Source: Sphingosinicella terrae (GTDB taxonomy: Bacteria > Pseudomonadota > Alphaproteobacteria > Sphingomonadales > Sphingomonadaceae). Taken from it: a DNA stretch of 64,000 bases. The notes below the pieces were generated by a model. That model searched no databases. It had not been told where the DNA came from and saw only the letters and a program-made list of their open reading frames with translations. The translations under genes were made by a program, and so were the position numbers. This document shows, piece after piece, positions 1 to 9,166 of this stretch. Positions within the stretch are counted from its first letter, which is position 1; each line of letters begins with the position of its first letter. The stretch covers positions 20,713-84,712 of the forward strand of contig NZ_QDFY01000015.1 of assembly GCF_003347635.1 (NCBI RefSeq), given 5' to 3'.

Positions 1-2
1 TC

Positions 3-1316
3 GCCCGCCTCTATCCGTTCGATCCGGACAATGAGGACTATCTCGTCCACATCACCACCGGCACCCATGTCGCCCAGATCTGCCTCTTCCTGCTGACCGA
101 GGCGCGCTTCCTTCCCGGGCGGCTGCTCCAAACCAATCCGTCGCGCGGCGAGGTCTCGGCTGCCGGCATGTGGAGCGTCATCGATCTTGACCTTTCGCGT
201 TACGACAGCATCGCCACCCGCTTCGCGGCAGCCGCGGCGGAAGGAAGCTCGTTCCTCAAGTCCGGGATCGAGACGCGCAACGCCGCCTTCAACCGAATGA
301 TCGACGAGATCGAGCAGGTTGCGATCCGGTCGCGCGCGCCGCTGCTGCTGATGGGGCCGACAGGCGCCGGCAAGTCGCAGCTCGCCAGGCGCATCTTCGA
401 GCTGAAGCGCGCCAAGCACCAGGTTTCCGGCGGATTCGTCGAGGTGAACTGCGCGACCCTGAAGGGGGACAGCGCGATGTCGGCGCTGTTCGGCCATCGC
501 AGGGGTGCGTTCACCGGCGCTGCGGCCGACCGGCCGGGCCTGCTCCGTTCGGCGGACAAGGGCGTGCTGTTCCTGGATGAGATAGGCGAGCTCGGTCTCG
601 ACGAGCAGGCGATGATCCTGAGGGCGATCGAGGAGAAGAAGTTCTTCCCGGTCGGTGCCGATCGCGAGGTCTCGTCCGAGTTCCAGCTGATCGCCGGCAC
701 CAACCGCGATCTCGGCCTCGCCGTGGCCGCGGGTACGTTTCGCGACGACCTCCTCGCCCGGCTCAACCTGTGGACCTTCGTGCTGCCGGCGCTGCGCGAC
801 CGGACGGAGGATATCGAGCCCAATCTCGACTACGAGCTCGACCGTTTCGCGGAGCGCGAGGGAGTTCGCGTCGGCTTCAACCGCGAGGCCCGCAAGGCCT
901 ATGTCGGTTTCGCCGTCTCGCCCGAAGCGGCATGGAGCGGCAATTTCCGCGATCTTGCCGCCAGCGTCACCCGGATGGCGACTTTCGCGCCTTCCGGCCG
1001 GATCGACGTCGCCAATGTCGAGACCGAAATCCAGCGGCTGACGCGGCTGTGGTCGGGAAGCCGGCCGTCGGCGCCGGCAGAGGCCCTGCTCGAGGCGCTG
1101 TGCGGCGACAGGCTGGCCGAGATCGATCCGTTCGACCGCGTCCAGCTCTCCGAGGCGATCCGTGTCTGCCGTCGCAGCCGCTCGCTGTCCGAGGCCGGGC
1201 GCGTCCTGTTCAGCGTGTCGCGGACCCGCCGCGCCTCCTCGAACGACGCTGACCGGCTGCGCAAATATCTGCTTCGCTTCGGGCTCGATTGGGACCGGGT
1301 GCGCGCCGAGGTCTGA
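3..1316 (+). CDS. rtcR: RtcR, sigma-54-dependent activator of RNA repair genes (5' end outside window)
   Basis: The visible 437 residues begin mid-protein, because the frame is open from the window edge. They contain the sigma-54 AAA+ domain: Walker A GPTGAGKS, the sigma-54 contact loop GAFTGA in the context GHRRGAFTGA, Walker B VLFLDEIGEL and an arginine-finger region. The C-terminal segment SLSEAGRVLF is the DNA-binding helix-turn-helix. Text upstream of the first internal Met (base 168) still reads as RtcR (YPFDPDNEDYLVHITTGTH), so Met168 is not the start. RtcR proteins of about 530 residues carry an N-terminal CARF-type sensor and activate rtcBA, the RNA ligase/cyclase operon, after RNA damage. 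That operon is probably just outside the window. The gene converges with the LacI gene. Confidence 0.88.
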   Translation, partial: ARLYPFDPDNEDYLVHITTGTHVAQICLFLLTEARFLPGRLLQTNPSRGEVSAAGMWSVIDLDLSRYDSIATRFAAAAAEGSSFLKSGIETRNAAFNRMIDEIEQVAIRSRAPLLLMGPTGAGKSQLARRIFELKRAKHQVSGGFVEVNCATLKGDSAMSALFGHRRGAFTGAAADRPGLLRSADKGVLFLDEIGELGLDEQAMILRAIEEKKFFPVGADREVSSEFQLIAGTNRDLGLAVAAGTFRDDLLARLNLWTFVLPALRDRTEDIEPNLDYELDRFAEREGVRVGFNREARKAYVGFAVSPEAAWSGNFRDLAASVTRMATFAPSGRIDVANVETEIQRLTRLWSGSRPSAPAEALLEALCGDRLAEIDPFDRVQLSEAIRVCRRSRSLSEAGRVLFSVSRTRRASSNDADRLRKYLLRFGLDWDRVRAEV

Positions 1317-1350
1317 CCGCGAAGGCGCGCCTGGTCTCTGGCTCGGTCAG
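1313..1350. terminator. possible bidirectional terminator between rtcR and lacI-type gene
   Basis: CTGACCG (1313-1319) and CGGTCAG (1344-1350) are a perfect inverted repeat in the gap between two convergent genes, with the palindrome AGGCGCGCCT inside the loop. No T-tract follows on either strand, so this is only a weak call. Confidence 0.3.
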
Positions 1351-1357
1351 GTGGCTT

Positions 1358-2452
1358 CTACAGTCGGCTGCGCCGCGGCGGGGCGTCCGACTGGCGGCGG
1401 ATCAGCTCGAAATCGAGCAGGCGGTGGGGCACTTCGGGCACCGGACCTTCACGCGAGCGGCGGATGAGGTCGGCGAGCATCGTCACCGCCTCGTCCGCCA
1501 TCGCCGCGACCGGCTGGCGGATCGTCGTCAGTTCCGGCCAGATGGTGGTGGCAAGCGGCGTATCGTCGAAGCCGCAGACCGACAGGTCGGCCGGCACGTC
1601 GAGCCCGAAGCGGTGGGCGGCGGCGATGGTGGCGGCGGCCATGTCGTCGTTGCTGGCGAAGATCGCGGTCGGCACCGGATCGAGCGAGAGCAGGTGATCG
1701 GCTGCCTCGAGGCCGGAGCGATAGGTGAAGTTGCCGGTCGCGACCAGGCTCTCGTCCATGGCGATGCCGGCTTCCTCGAGGGCGGCGCAAAAGCCCTGCT
1801 CCCGAAGACCGCTGGAGGCATGGTTGGGGCGTCCGGTGATGAAGCCGATGCGGCGATGGCCGAGCTTGATCAGGTGGCGCGTCATCTCGAGCGCGGCGCC
1901 GCGGTCGTCGATGCCGACCGAGGCGAGCAGGGGTGCGGGCCGGGTGGAGCCGGTCGCGACCACCGCGATCCCCGCCTCGCGCAGCCGGTCGACCAGGAGA
2001 TGGGCATCGCCCAGCGGTGGCGGCAGGATCACGCCGTCCAGCCGGGCGCCGATGAGCGCGTCGGCCGCCGCCGCCTCGCCGGCGCTGATCTGGTGGCGCT
2101 GGACGATGAGCTGGACGTTGATCAGGCTGCAGCTCTCGAGCGCGCCGAGCAGGAACTCGGTCAAATAGGCCGGGTTCGGGATCCTGTAGAGAAGGCCGAT
2201 GCGGAGCGCCGCGGCGCCGGCCAGCGTGCGCGCCGCCGCATTGGGCGCGTAGCCCAGCGCCTCGACGGCCGCCTCCACCGCCCGCCGGGTCGCCGGCCGG
2301 ACGCCCTTCTCGCCGTTGATGACGCGCGACACCGTCATCCGCGACACGCCCGCGTGGCGGGCGACGTCGTGGATGGTCGGCGCCCGGCCTTCGCGCCGGC
2401 GCGTCGCAGGCGCTGGACCTGCCGTCCCGTTCACGTCCGAAGGCTCCGGCAC
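1358..2452 (-). CDS. LacI/GalR-family transcriptional repressor
   Basis: This 364-residue protein has the canonical LacI helix-turn-helix near residues 25-50 (TIHDVARHAGVSRMTVSRV) and the hinge helix NAAARTLAG. A periplasmic-binding-protein-like effector domain follows (for example FASNDDMAAATIAAA and LSVCGFDDTPLA). The start is GTG at 2452, preceded by AAGGGCAG. The first 25 residues are low-complexity and not conserved. It lies 82 bases downstream of gdhA on the same strand, but nothing links it to glutamate metabolism. LacI proteins of this type usually control sugar uptake or catabolism. The ligand cannot be inferred here because no transporter or glycosidase gene is adjacent. Confidence 0.88.
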   Translation of the reverse strand: MPEPSDVNGTAGPAPATRRREGRAPTIHDVARHAGVSRMTVSRVINGEKGVRPATRRAVEAAVEALGYAPNAAARTLAGAAALRIGLLYRIPNPAYLTEFLLGALESCSLINVQLIVQRHQISAGEAAAADALIGARLDGVILPPPLGDAHLLVDRLREAGIAVVATGSTRPAPLLASVGIDDRGAALEMTRHLIKLGHRRIGFITGRPNHASSGLREQGFCAALEEAGIAMDESLVATGNFTYRSGLEAADHLLSLDPVPTAIFASNDDMAAATIAAAHRFGLDVPADLSVCGFDDTPLATTIWPELTTIRQPVAAMADEAVTMLADLIRRSREGPVPEVPHRLLDFELIRRQSDAPPRRSRL

Positions 2453-2534
2453 CTGCCCTTGCGACGGGCGGCGGGCAGCATTCGTCCGCCTCCGATCGGC
2501 AGGGGCGTCCTCCTCCGCGCCGGCCCTTGCCGTA

Positions 2535-3941
2535 TCACACCACCCCGAAGGCGAGCATCGCGTCGGCGACCTTCTTGAAGCCGGCGATGTTGGCGCCCTT
2601 CACATAGTCGATATGGCCGCCGCTCTCCTCGCCATATTCCAGGCAGCGCTGGTGGATGCCGTCCATGATGTCGCGCAGCAGCTGCTGGAGCTGATCTTCC
2701 TTCCAGCTGATCCGGGCGCTGTTCTGGCTCATCTCCAGGCCCGAGACGGCGACGCCGCCGGCATTGGAGGCCTTGCCGGGGGCATAGAGGATGCGGGCGT
2801 CCCGGAAGACGTGGACGCCTTCCAGGTCGGTCGGCATGTTCGCCCCTTCGGAGATGCCGATGCAGCCATTGGCGACGAGCGTACGGGCATCCTCGCCGAG
2901 CAGCTCGTTCTGGGTCGCGCACGGCAGGGCGACGTCGCAGGGGACGCCCCAGGGCCGCTTGCCGGCGTGGAAGGTCGCGCTCCTATATTCCTCGGCATAT
3001 TGGCTGATCCGGCCGCGCCGCCGGGTCTTGTGGGTCTTCACCCACTCGATCTTCTCCTGGGTGATGCCCTCGGGATCGTGGACGAAGCCCTCGCTGTCCG
3101 ACAAGGTCAGCACCTTGCCGCCGAGCTGGTTGATCTTCTCGGCCGCGTGGGTGGCGACATTGCCCGATCCGGAGATGACGGCCGTCTTGCCGGCGAGGTC
3201 CAGCCCCTTGGTCCTGAGCATGTTCTCGAGGAAGTAGACGGCGCCATAGCCGGTCGCCTCGGTGCGGATCAGCGATCCGCCATATTCCATGCCCTTGCCG
3301 GTCAGGACGCCCTCGAAGCTGTTGGTGATGCGCTTGTACTGGCCGAACATGTAGCCGATCTCGCGGGAACCGACTCCGATGTCGCCCGCCGGCACGTCCA
3401 CGTCCGCGCCGATATGGCGATAGAGCTCCGTCATGAAGCTCTGGCAGAAGCGCATGATCTCGCCGTCGCTCTTGCCCTTGGGATTGAAATTGGCGCCGCC
3501 CTTGCCGCCGCCCATCGGCAGACCCGTCAGCGCGTTCTTGAAGGTCTGCTCGAAGGCGAGGAACTTCAGGATCGATTCGTTGACGCTGGGGTGGAAGCGG
3601 ATGCCGCCCTTATAAGGACCGATCGCATTGTTGTTCTGAACCCGGTAGCCGCGCTGGACGCGGATATTGTGATTATCGTCCTCCCAGCAGACCCGGAAGG
3701 AGACGACGCGGTCGGGTTCGGCGATCCGGCGCAGGATCTGCCAGCGATGATATTGCTCCTTGTCGGCGATGAACTCGAAAATGTCCTCGGCGACTTCCTG
3801 GACCGCCTGCACGAATTCGGGCTGGCCCGGATTGCGGCGCTTCACCCCCTCCATGAATCCGTTCAGGTCGACATGCTCGGAATTGCGCGGCTCTGCGATC
3901 AAAACGGCATCCACGGTCGGACCGTCACCACCCCTGTTCAT
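2535..3941 (-). CDS. gdhA: hexameric NADP-type glutamate dehydrogenase
   Basis: This enzyme interconverts 2-oxoglutarate plus ammonia and L-glutamate. It follows Escherichia coli GdhA along nearly its whole length: substrate-binding IGPYKGGIRFHPS, catalytic lysine loop PMGGGKGG, VPAGDIGVG, Rossmann glycine motif SGSGNVA and the conserved end NIAGFKKVADAMLA. The proposed ATG at 3941 has GGGAG about 8 bases upstream. A GTG at 3971 would add 10 residues but lacks a good ribosome site. The roughly 27 residues before the family core (starting near GFMEGVKRR) are extra relative to E. coli. It lies directly downstream of adk, where the alpha ribosomal operon is usually found. Confidence 0.93.
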   Translation of the reverse strand: MNRGGDGPTVDAVLIAEPRNSEHVDLNGFMEGVKRRNPGQPEFVQAVQEVAEDIFEFIADKEQYHRWQILRRIAEPDRVVSFRVCWEDDNHNIRVQRGYRVQNNNAIGPYKGGIRFHPSVNESILKFLAFEQTFKNALTGLPMGGGKGGANFNPKGKSDGEIMRFCQSFMTELYRHIGADVDVPAGDIGVGSREIGYMFGQYKRITNSFEGVLTGKGMEYGGSLIRTEATGYGAVYFLENMLRTKGLDLAGKTAVISGSGNVATHAAEKINQLGGKVLTLSDSEGFVHDPEGITQEKIEWVKTHKTRRRGRISQYAEEYRSATFHAGKRPWGVPCDVALPCATQNELLGEDARTLVANGCIGISEGANMPTDLEGVHVFRDARILYAPGKASNAGGVAVSGLEMSQNSARISWKEDQLQQLLRDIMDGIHQRCLEYGEESGGHIDYVKGANIAGFKKVADAMLAFGVV

Positions 3942-4103
3942 TCCCCAATCTCCCTCGATCGGTCCGGCCACCCGCCGGACTCGTCAATGGAGCGAGCATA
4001 GCATTTTTTACGCGCGGAGAAGCCCCACGGGACGAAGATGGCTGCCGGCGCGACGAGAAGGAGATCGGGGCGCGAGGCGGCGGCCGGCCGAACGGGCTCG
4101 CCG

Positions 4104-4757
4104 TCAGGCGGCCCCGTCGAGGATCGCGTCGATCTGGGCGCCTACCTCGGCGATCGGGGCCATGCCGTCGACCCGGCGGACAAGGCCTCTCGTCTCGTAG
4201 AAGGGGAGGATTGGCGCTGTCTTGGCGCGATATTCGGCCATGCGCGTGCGGACCGTCTCGGCATTGTCGTCCGGACGACGCTTGAACTCATGGCTGCCGC
4301 AGACGTCGCACGTATCCTGGACCTTCGGCAGCTTGTAGCGGTCGTGATAGCCCTCGCCGCAGGTGGCGCAGGTGAATCGGCCGGTGATGCGGTCGACCAG
4401 CGCCTCCTCGTCGACGGTCAGCTCGACGACGTAGTCGAGCTTCTCGCCGCGCTCGTCGAGCAGCAGGTCGAGCGCCTCGGCCTGGGCCTGGGTGCGCGGA
4501 TAGCCGTCGAAGATGGCGCCGCCATGTGCCCCGGCGGAATCGAGCCGCTCACCGATGAGCGCAGAGACGATCGCATCGGAGACGAGTTCCCCCGCCTCCA
4601 TCACCGCCTTGGCCTGCAGCCCGACCGGCGTGCCGGCCTTGACCGCCGCGCGGAGCATGTCGCCGGTGGAGAGCTGGACCATGCCCCGCTCCTCGACCAG
4701 GCGCGACGCCTGCGTCCCCTTTCCCGCCCCCGGCGGGCCCAGCAGGATGATGTTCAT
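4104..4757 (-). CDS. adk: adenylate kinase with zinc-finger LID
   Basis: The enzyme catalyses ATP + AMP to 2 ADP in the cytosol. The P-loop GPPGAGKGTQ lies at residues 7-16, and the NMP-binding segment LSTGDMLRAA follows. The LID carries four cysteines (C130, C133, C150, C153 in CATC and CDVC), the zinc-stabilised form rather than the cysteine-free enterobacterial LID. Its length of 217 residues is normal. It is 33 bases downstream of secY in the order expected for the spc operon, and the last gene of the conserved superoperon present here. Confidence 0.96.
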   Translation of the reverse strand: MNIILLGPPGAGKGTQASRLVEERGMVQLSTGDMLRAAVKAGTPVGLQAKAVMEAGELVSDAIVSALIGERLDSAGAHGGAIFDGYPRTQAQAEALDLLLDERGEKLDYVVELTVDEEALVDRITGRFTCATCGEGYHDRYKLPKVQDTCDVCGSHEFKRRPDDNAETVRTRMAEYRAKTAPILPFYETRGLVRRVDGMAPIAEVGAQIDAILDGAA

Positions 4758-4790
4758 CGGATCGGACTCCCGGTCGGGGCGACGCTGCGG

Positions 4791-6155
4791 TCAGCGTCCT
4801 CTCAGGCCGCCGCCTTTCAGCTTCGCCTTCTTGATCAGGTCGCCATATTGGTGGGCGATCAGGTGGCTCTGGATCTGCGAGACGGTATCCATCGTCACGT
4901 TGACGACGATGATCAGGCTGGTGCCGCCGAGATAGAAGGGGATGCCTGCCCGCGCGATCAGCCATTCGGGGATGAGGCAGGTCAGGGTGAGGTAGGCGGC
5001 GCCCACCACGGTGACACGGGTGAGGACGTAATCGAGATACTCCTCGGTGCGCTTGCCCGGGCGGATGCCGGGGATGAAACCGCCATATTTCTTGAGATTC
5101 TCCGCCGTCTCCTCGGGATTGAACACGACCGAGGTGTAGAAGAAGCAGAAGAAGACGATGCCGGCGCCGTAGAGGAACATGTAGAGCGGCGCGCCGTGCT
5201 GCAGCGCGGTCGTCACCGTGATGACGAACTCGCTCCACCAGGTGTCGCCGGTCTGATCCTGGCCGGCGAATTGCGCGATGGTCAGCGGCATCAGCAGCAG
5301 CGACGAGGCGAAGATCGGCGGGATGACGTTGGCGGTATTGACCTTGAGCGGCAGGTGCGAGCGCTCCTGCTGGATCTGGCCGCGCGCGGTCTGGCGCTTG
5401 GGATATTGGATCAGCACCCGGCGCTGGGCGCGCTCCATGAAGCAGATGAACAGGATCAGGACCACCGCCAGGGCGACGATGACCAGGATGACGAACGGAT
5501 CGAGGCTGCCGGTGCGGCCGCCCTCGAACATCTGCGCAAGCGCGGTCGGCAGCTGGGCGACGATGCCCGCCATGATGATCAGCGAGATGCCGTTGCCTAC
5601 GCCGCGGCTGGTGATCTGCTCGCCGAGCCACATCAGGAACATGGTGCCGCCGACGAGGCTGATGACGACGGTGATGCGGAACATCATGCCGGGATCGATC
5701 ACGGCCGATCCGCCGCCCCAAGTCTCCAGCGCCACCGCCATGAAATAGCCCTGGATGGCGCAGAGCAGGACGGTGCCGTAGCGCGTATACTGGTTGATCT
5801 TCTTGCGGCCGCTCTCGCCCTCCTTCTTGAGGGCGGCAAGGGTCGGCGACATGCTGCTGGCGAGCTGCATGACGATCGAGGCGGTGATGTAGGGCATCAC
5901 CCCCAAGGCAATCAGGCTCATGCGCTCGAGGCTTCCGCCCGAGAACATGTTGAAGAAGTCGAGGACACCGCCGCGGGTCGTCTCGAACAGGGTGCCGAGC
6001 GCGCGCGGGTCGATGCCGGGCAGCGGCACGAAGGAGAGCATCCGGAAAACGATGAGGGCGCCGAGCGTGAACCAGAGCCTTTTCTTGAGGTCGGTCGCCT
6101 TGGCGAAGTTCGCCAGGCTGAGGCTGGCTGCCATCTGTTCGGCTGCGGATGCCAT
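4791..6155 (-). CDS. secY: SecY, preprotein translocase channel subunit
   Basis: SecY forms the inner-membrane protein-conducting channel with SecE and SecG. The 454-residue protein shows about ten hydrophobic segments. Characteristic stretches are SFVPLPGIDPRAL after the first membrane helix, GNGISLIIMAGI, and the large cytosolic loop IQYPKRQTARG with basic residues that contact SecA and ribosomes. It sits between rplO and adk as in most bacteria. The 105-base gap before rplO is longer than most gaps in this operon. Confidence 0.96.
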   Translation of the reverse strand: MASAAEQMAASLSLANFAKATDLKKRLWFTLGALIVFRMLSFVPLPGIDPRALGTLFETTRGGVLDFFNMFSGGSLERMSLIALGVMPYITASIVMQLASSMSPTLAALKKEGESGRKKINQYTRYGTVLLCAIQGYFMAVALETWGGGSAVIDPGMMFRITVVISLVGGTMFLMWLGEQITSRGVGNGISLIIMAGIVAQLPTALAQMFEGGRTGSLDPFVILVIVALAVVLILFICFMERAQRRVLIQYPKRQTARGQIQQERSHLPLKVNTANVIPPIFASSLLLMPLTIAQFAGQDQTGDTWWSEFVITVTTALQHGAPLYMFLYGAGIVFFCFFYTSVVFNPEETAENLKKYGGFIPGIRPGKRTEEYLDYVLTRVTVVGAAYLTLTCLIPEWLIARAGIPFYLGGTSLIIVVNVTMDTVSQIQSHLIAHQYGDLIKKAKLKGGGLRGR

Positions 6156-6260
6156 AGAATATCAGTCCTGAAAATCGTGCGGCGGCGGATGACCGAATGG
6201 CCCCCCGCCGCCCCATATAGTCACCGTATCGGTCTTGTCAGCCTTTGCGGCCGCGAAAGC

Positions 6261-6797
6261 TCAGGCTTCGGCCTTGGTCCGGCGCTGGCCCTTGCCCTTC
6301 TTGGCGGCGGCCTTCTCGGCGGGATCGGCGCGCTCGATCAGCTCGACCGAGCCGCCGGCACCTTCGATCGCCTGGCGCGCACCGGCCGAGATTCCGGCAA
6401 CGCGGACCGCCAGCTTCGCCTTCAGTTCGCCCTTGCCGAGGATGCGGACGCCGTCCTTGCCGCCGCGGGCGAGGCCGGCGGCCTTGAGCGCATCATGGTC
6501 GAGCGTGCCCTTGGCGTCGAGCTTGCCGGCGTCGATCGCCTTCTGGATCGCGCCTACGTTCACCTCAGCATAATCCCTGGCGAAGATGTTGTTGAAGCCG
6601 CGCTTCGGCAGCCGCATGTGGAGCGGCATCTGGCCGCCCTCGAAGCCCCAGATCGAGACGCCGGAGCGGCTCTTCTGGCCCTTCTGGCCGCGGCCGGCAG
6701 TCTTGCCCAGGCCGGAGCCGATGCCGCGGCCGACGCGCACCCGGCTCTTGCGGGCGCCCTTGTTGTCGCGAAGATCGTTCAGTTTCATATCTTGCAC
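6261..6797 (-). CDS. rplO: 50S ribosomal protein L15
   Basis: The N-terminal glycine/arginine-rich rRNA-binding extension ([20 protein letters not shown]) is diagnostic of L15. The protein is 178 residues, longer than the 144 of E. coli; the surplus is mostly a basic Ala/Lys-rich tail ending [11 protein letters not shown]. The gene is the last ribosomal protein gene before secY. The gap between it and rpmD holds a composite palindromic repeat. Confidence 0.97.
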   Translation of the reverse strand: MQDMKLNDLRDNKGARKSRVRVGRGIGSGLGKTAGRGQKGQKSRSGVSIWGFEGGQMPLHMRLPKRGFNNIFARDYAEVNVGAIQKAIDAGKLDAKGTLDHDALKAAGLARGGKDGVRILGKGELKAKLAVRVAGISAGARQAIEGAGGSVELIERADPAEKAAAKKGKGQRRTKAEA

Positions 6798-6850
6798 TCG
6801 CTTTCGCTATGTTCGCGCAAGGCCCGGATGTCCGGACCCGATTTCGACAC

Positions 6851-6930
6851 CCCAGCGGGAAGCTGGGATCTCGTTGGCTTCTCGCCGCTGCCGCATGGGC
6901 AGGGAGATCCCGGACCAGGTCCGGGATGAC
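6851..6930. repeat. degenerate three-hairpin palindromic element in the rplO-rpmD gap
   Basis: The gap contains CCCAGC-ggga(a)-GCTGGG (6851-6867), a CTGCC/GGCAG stem, and ATCCCGGACC-a-GGTCCGGGAT (6907-6927) followed by GAC. The order of three hairpins and the ATGAC end match the element at 15940-16013. It appears to be a decayed member of the same intergenic repeat family, carried within the ribosomal transcript. Confidence 0.6.
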
Positions 6931-6942
6931 GGAGCAGCCGCG

Positions 6943-7119
6943 CTACTCCGCCACATTCACCATATGCTGCACCTTGCGGATCATGCCGCGCACCTCGGGG
7001 GTGTCGTCGAGCTCGACCGTCCGATGCATCTTGTTGAGGCCAAGTCCGATCAGCGTCTTGCGCTGGTCGGGGGTGCGGCGGATCGGCGATCCGGTCTGCG
7101 TGATCTTCAGCTTCGCCAC
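6943..7119 (-). CDS. rpmD: 50S ribosomal protein L30
   Basis: This 58-residue product reads [15 protein letters not shown] at its start and contains [15 protein letters not shown] and IRKVQHMV, the L30 signature. Initiation is at GTG (7117-7119), five bases after the rpsE stop codon. The non-ATG start makes the gene easy to overlook. The position between rpsE and rplO is the conserved one. Confidence 0.95.
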   Translation of the reverse strand: MAKLKITQTGSPIRRTPDQRKTLIGLGLNKMHRTVELDDTPEVRGMIRKVQHMVNVAE

Positions 7120-7124
7120 GTCGA

Positions 7125-7868
7125 TTACTCCGTCACCGCCTCGGCCTGGGCCTCGGCCTCGGCTCCGGACAGGCCCTCGCGGCGCGCCATCAGGTCGGCA
7201 ATCTTCTTGCCGCGACGCTGCGCCACCGACTTCGGGCTGGTCTGGTCGCCGAGCGCCTCGAAGGTCGCGCGGATCATGTTGTAGGGATTGGAGGTGCCGA
7301 CCGACTTGGTGACCACGTCGGCGACGCCCAGGCTCTCGAAGACGGCACGCATCGGACCGCCGGCGATGATGCCGGTGCCCTGCGGGGCCGAGCGGACATA
7401 GACGCGGCCGGCGCCGAAATGGCCCATCCCGTCATGGTGCAGGGTGCGGCCCTCGCGCAGCGGCACGCGGACCATCGCCTTCTTGGCCGCCGCGGTCGCC
7501 TTGGAGATCGCCTCGGGCACTTCGCGCGCCTTGCCGTGGCCGAAGCCTGCGCGGCCCTTGCCGTCGCCGACCACGACCAGAGCCGCGAAGCCGAAGCGCT
7601 TGCCGCCCTTCACGGTCTTGGAGACGCGGTTGATGTGGACCAGCTTCTCGATCAGCTCCTCGCCGCCATCGTCGTCGCGGCCCGGACCGCCACGGCGGTC
7701 GTCGCGCCGGCCGCGGCCGCCGCGGCCGCCGTCGCGTCCGCCGCCCCGGCCGCCACGCCCACCGCGCTCGCGGCGCGGCTCGGCCGTCGCCTGGACGGTC
7801 TCCGCGGCCCCGGTCGGCGGGCTGGACTGCTCCGCAGCGCCGGGGGTCTGGTTGTTCTCGTCAGCCAT
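7125..7868 (-). CDS. rpsE: 30S ribosomal protein S5 with RGG-rich N-terminal extension
   Basis: The S5 core begins near residue 70 ([19 protein letters not shown]) and includes the double-stranded-RNA-binding-like fold and the GTGIIAGG loop involved in decoding accuracy. The protein is 247 residues against 167 in E. coli. About 70 extra residues at the N-terminus are dominated by RGG/RGRR repeats and Asp ([20 protein letters not shown]), and a short Ala/Glu tail closes the protein. RGG tracts commonly bind RNA. The extension is in frame and begins at an ATG four bases after the rplR stop. Confidence 0.96.
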   Translation of the reverse strand: MADENNQTPGAAEQSSPPTGAAETVQATAEPRRERGGRGGRGGGRDGGRGGRGRRDDRRGGPGRDDDGGEELIEKLVHINRVSKTVKGGKRFGFAALVVVGDGKGRAGFGHGKAREVPEAISKATAAAKKAMVRVPLREGRTLHHDGMGHFGAGRVYVRSAPQGTGIIAGGPMRAVFESLGVADVVTKSVGTSNPYNMIRATFEALGDQTSPKSVAQRRGKKIADLMARREGLSGAEAEAQAEAVTE

Positions 7869-7871
7869 TTC

Positions 7872-8225
7872 TTAAAACTCCAATCCGCCCTCGCGCGCCG
7901 CGTCGGCAAGAGCCTTCACGCGCCCGTGGAACAGGAAACCGCCGCGGTCGAAGACCACGCGGGTGACGCCGGCGGCCTTCGCCCGCTCGGCGATGCGGCG
8001 GCCGACTTCCTGCGCGGAGGCGATGGTCGCGCCGGTCGTCGCCCGGGCTTCCTTCTCCAGCGTCGAAGCGGCAGCGACGGTACGGCCCTCCGCGTCCAGG
8101 ATGACCTGGGCGTAGATATGCCGACCGGAACGGTGGATCGACAGGCGCGGCCGATCGCCGGCGCGCTGGCGAAGCGAGGTGCGGACGCGCTGGCGCCTCT
8201 TCTCGAAGGGGTTGAATCTCGCCAT
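7872..8225 (-). CDS. rplR: 50S ribosomal protein L18
   Basis: The 117-residue protein has the L18 landmarks [16 protein letters not shown] and [29 protein letters not shown]18 binds 5S rRNA together with L5 and helps form the central protuberance. Only two bases separate it from rplF. Confidence 0.97.
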   Translation of the reverse strand: MARFNPFEKRRQRVRTSLRQRAGDRPRLSIHRSGRHIYAQVILDAEGRTVAAASTLEKEARATTGATIASAQEVGRRIAERAKAAGVTRVVFDRGGFLFHGRVKALADAAREGGLEF

Positions 8226-8227
8226 GG

Positions 8228-8761
8228 CTATTTCTTCTTGCCTTCTTTGCGGAAGATAAACTCGCCGCGATACTTGATGCCCTTGCCCTTGTAGGGCTCG
8301 GGCTTGCGCCAGCGCCGGATCTCGGCGGCGAGCTGTCCGACCTTCTGGCGGTCATTGCCCGAGATCTCGACCGTCGTCTGGTCCGGCGTCTTCACCTCGA
8401 GGCCTTCCGGCACCGCGATGTTGACGTCGTGGCTGTAGCCGAGCTGCAGGCGAAGATTCTTGCCCTGCGCCGCGGCGCGGTAGCCGACGCCGGTAATCTC
8501 GAGGACCTTGGTGAAGCCCTCGGTGACGCCGGTGACCAGGTTCTGCACCAGAGTGCGGTGCATGCCCCAGAAGGAACGGGCGCGCTTGCTCTCATTGGCC
8601 GGGCGGACGACGATGCGGCCGTCCTCGATGCCGTAGCTGATATCCTCGAGCATCGGCATGGTGAGGGTACCGCGCGGACCCTTGACGGTCAGCACGGAGC
8701 CCTCGGCCGACGCCGAGACGTTCGCCGGCAGCGCCACCGGCACCTTTCCGATGCGGCTCAT
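8228..8761 (-). CDS. rplF: 50S ribosomal protein L6
   Basis: It starts MSRIGKVPV and carries the C-terminal signature [15 protein letters not shown] that defines L6. The length of 177 residues equals that of E. coli. The start codon shares one base with the rpsH stop (TGATG), suggesting translational coupling. Confidence 0.97.
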   Translation of the reverse strand: MSRIGKVPVALPANVSASAEGSVLTVKGPRGTLTMPMLEDISYGIEDGRIVVRPANESKRARSFWGMHRTLVQNLVTGVTEGFTKVLEITGVGYRAAAQGKNLRLQLGYSHDVNIAVPEGLEVKTPDQTTVEISGNDRQKVGQLAAEIRRWRKPEPYKGKGIKYRGEFIFRKEGKKK

Positions 8762-9156
8762 CAGAACACCTCCGCAAGCACTTCGCCGCCGACATTCTGC
8801 TGACGCGCCTCGGCGTCGGACAGAACGCCCTTTGGCGTCGAGACGATGGTGATGCCCAGCCCGTTGCGCACCCGCGGCAGCTCCTGGGCGCCGGAATAGA
8901 CCCGGCGGCCCGGCTTGGAGACGCGCGACAGATGCTGGATCGCGGGCTGGCCCTCGAAATATTTCAGCTCGATCCGCAGGCCGCGATGCTGCCCGAGGGC
9001 TTCCTCGCGATAGCCGCGGATATAGCCTTCGCGCTGGAGGACATCGAGGACGCGGGCGCGCAGCTTGGACGCGGGGCTGACCACGCTGTCCTTGCGCGCC
9101 TGCTGGCCATTGCGGATGCGGGTGAGCATATCACCCAAAGGATCGGTCATCGGCAT
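8761..9156 (-). CDS. rpsH: 30S ribosomal protein S8
   Basis: S8 (131 residues) shows [14 protein letters not shown] at the start and the C-terminal motif [12 protein letters not shown] with GEVLAEVF. Two ATGs are possible (9156 and 9150). The first is preferred because AAGGG lies seven bases upstream. In E. coli S8 represses spc-operon translation, but no matching mRNA structure was checked here. Confidence 0.96.
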   Translation of the reverse strand: MPMTDPLGDMLTRIRNGQQARKDSVVSPASKLRARVLDVLQREGYIRGYREEALGQHRGLRIELKYFEGQPAIQHLSRVSKPGRRVYSGAQELPRVRNGLGITIVSTPKGVLSDAEARQQNVGGEVLAEVF

Positions 9157-9166
9157 GATCTAACCC

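Noticed and set aside
1289..2578. Plus-strand frame opposite the LacI gene
   Set aside because: The minus-strand LacI helix-turn-helix and effector domain are unmistakable.
4038..6929. A 963-codon plus-strand open frame opposite adk-secY-rplO
   Set aside because: It lies antisense to three certain genes and reads as low-complexity translated GC-rich antisense text; no domain or ribosome site.
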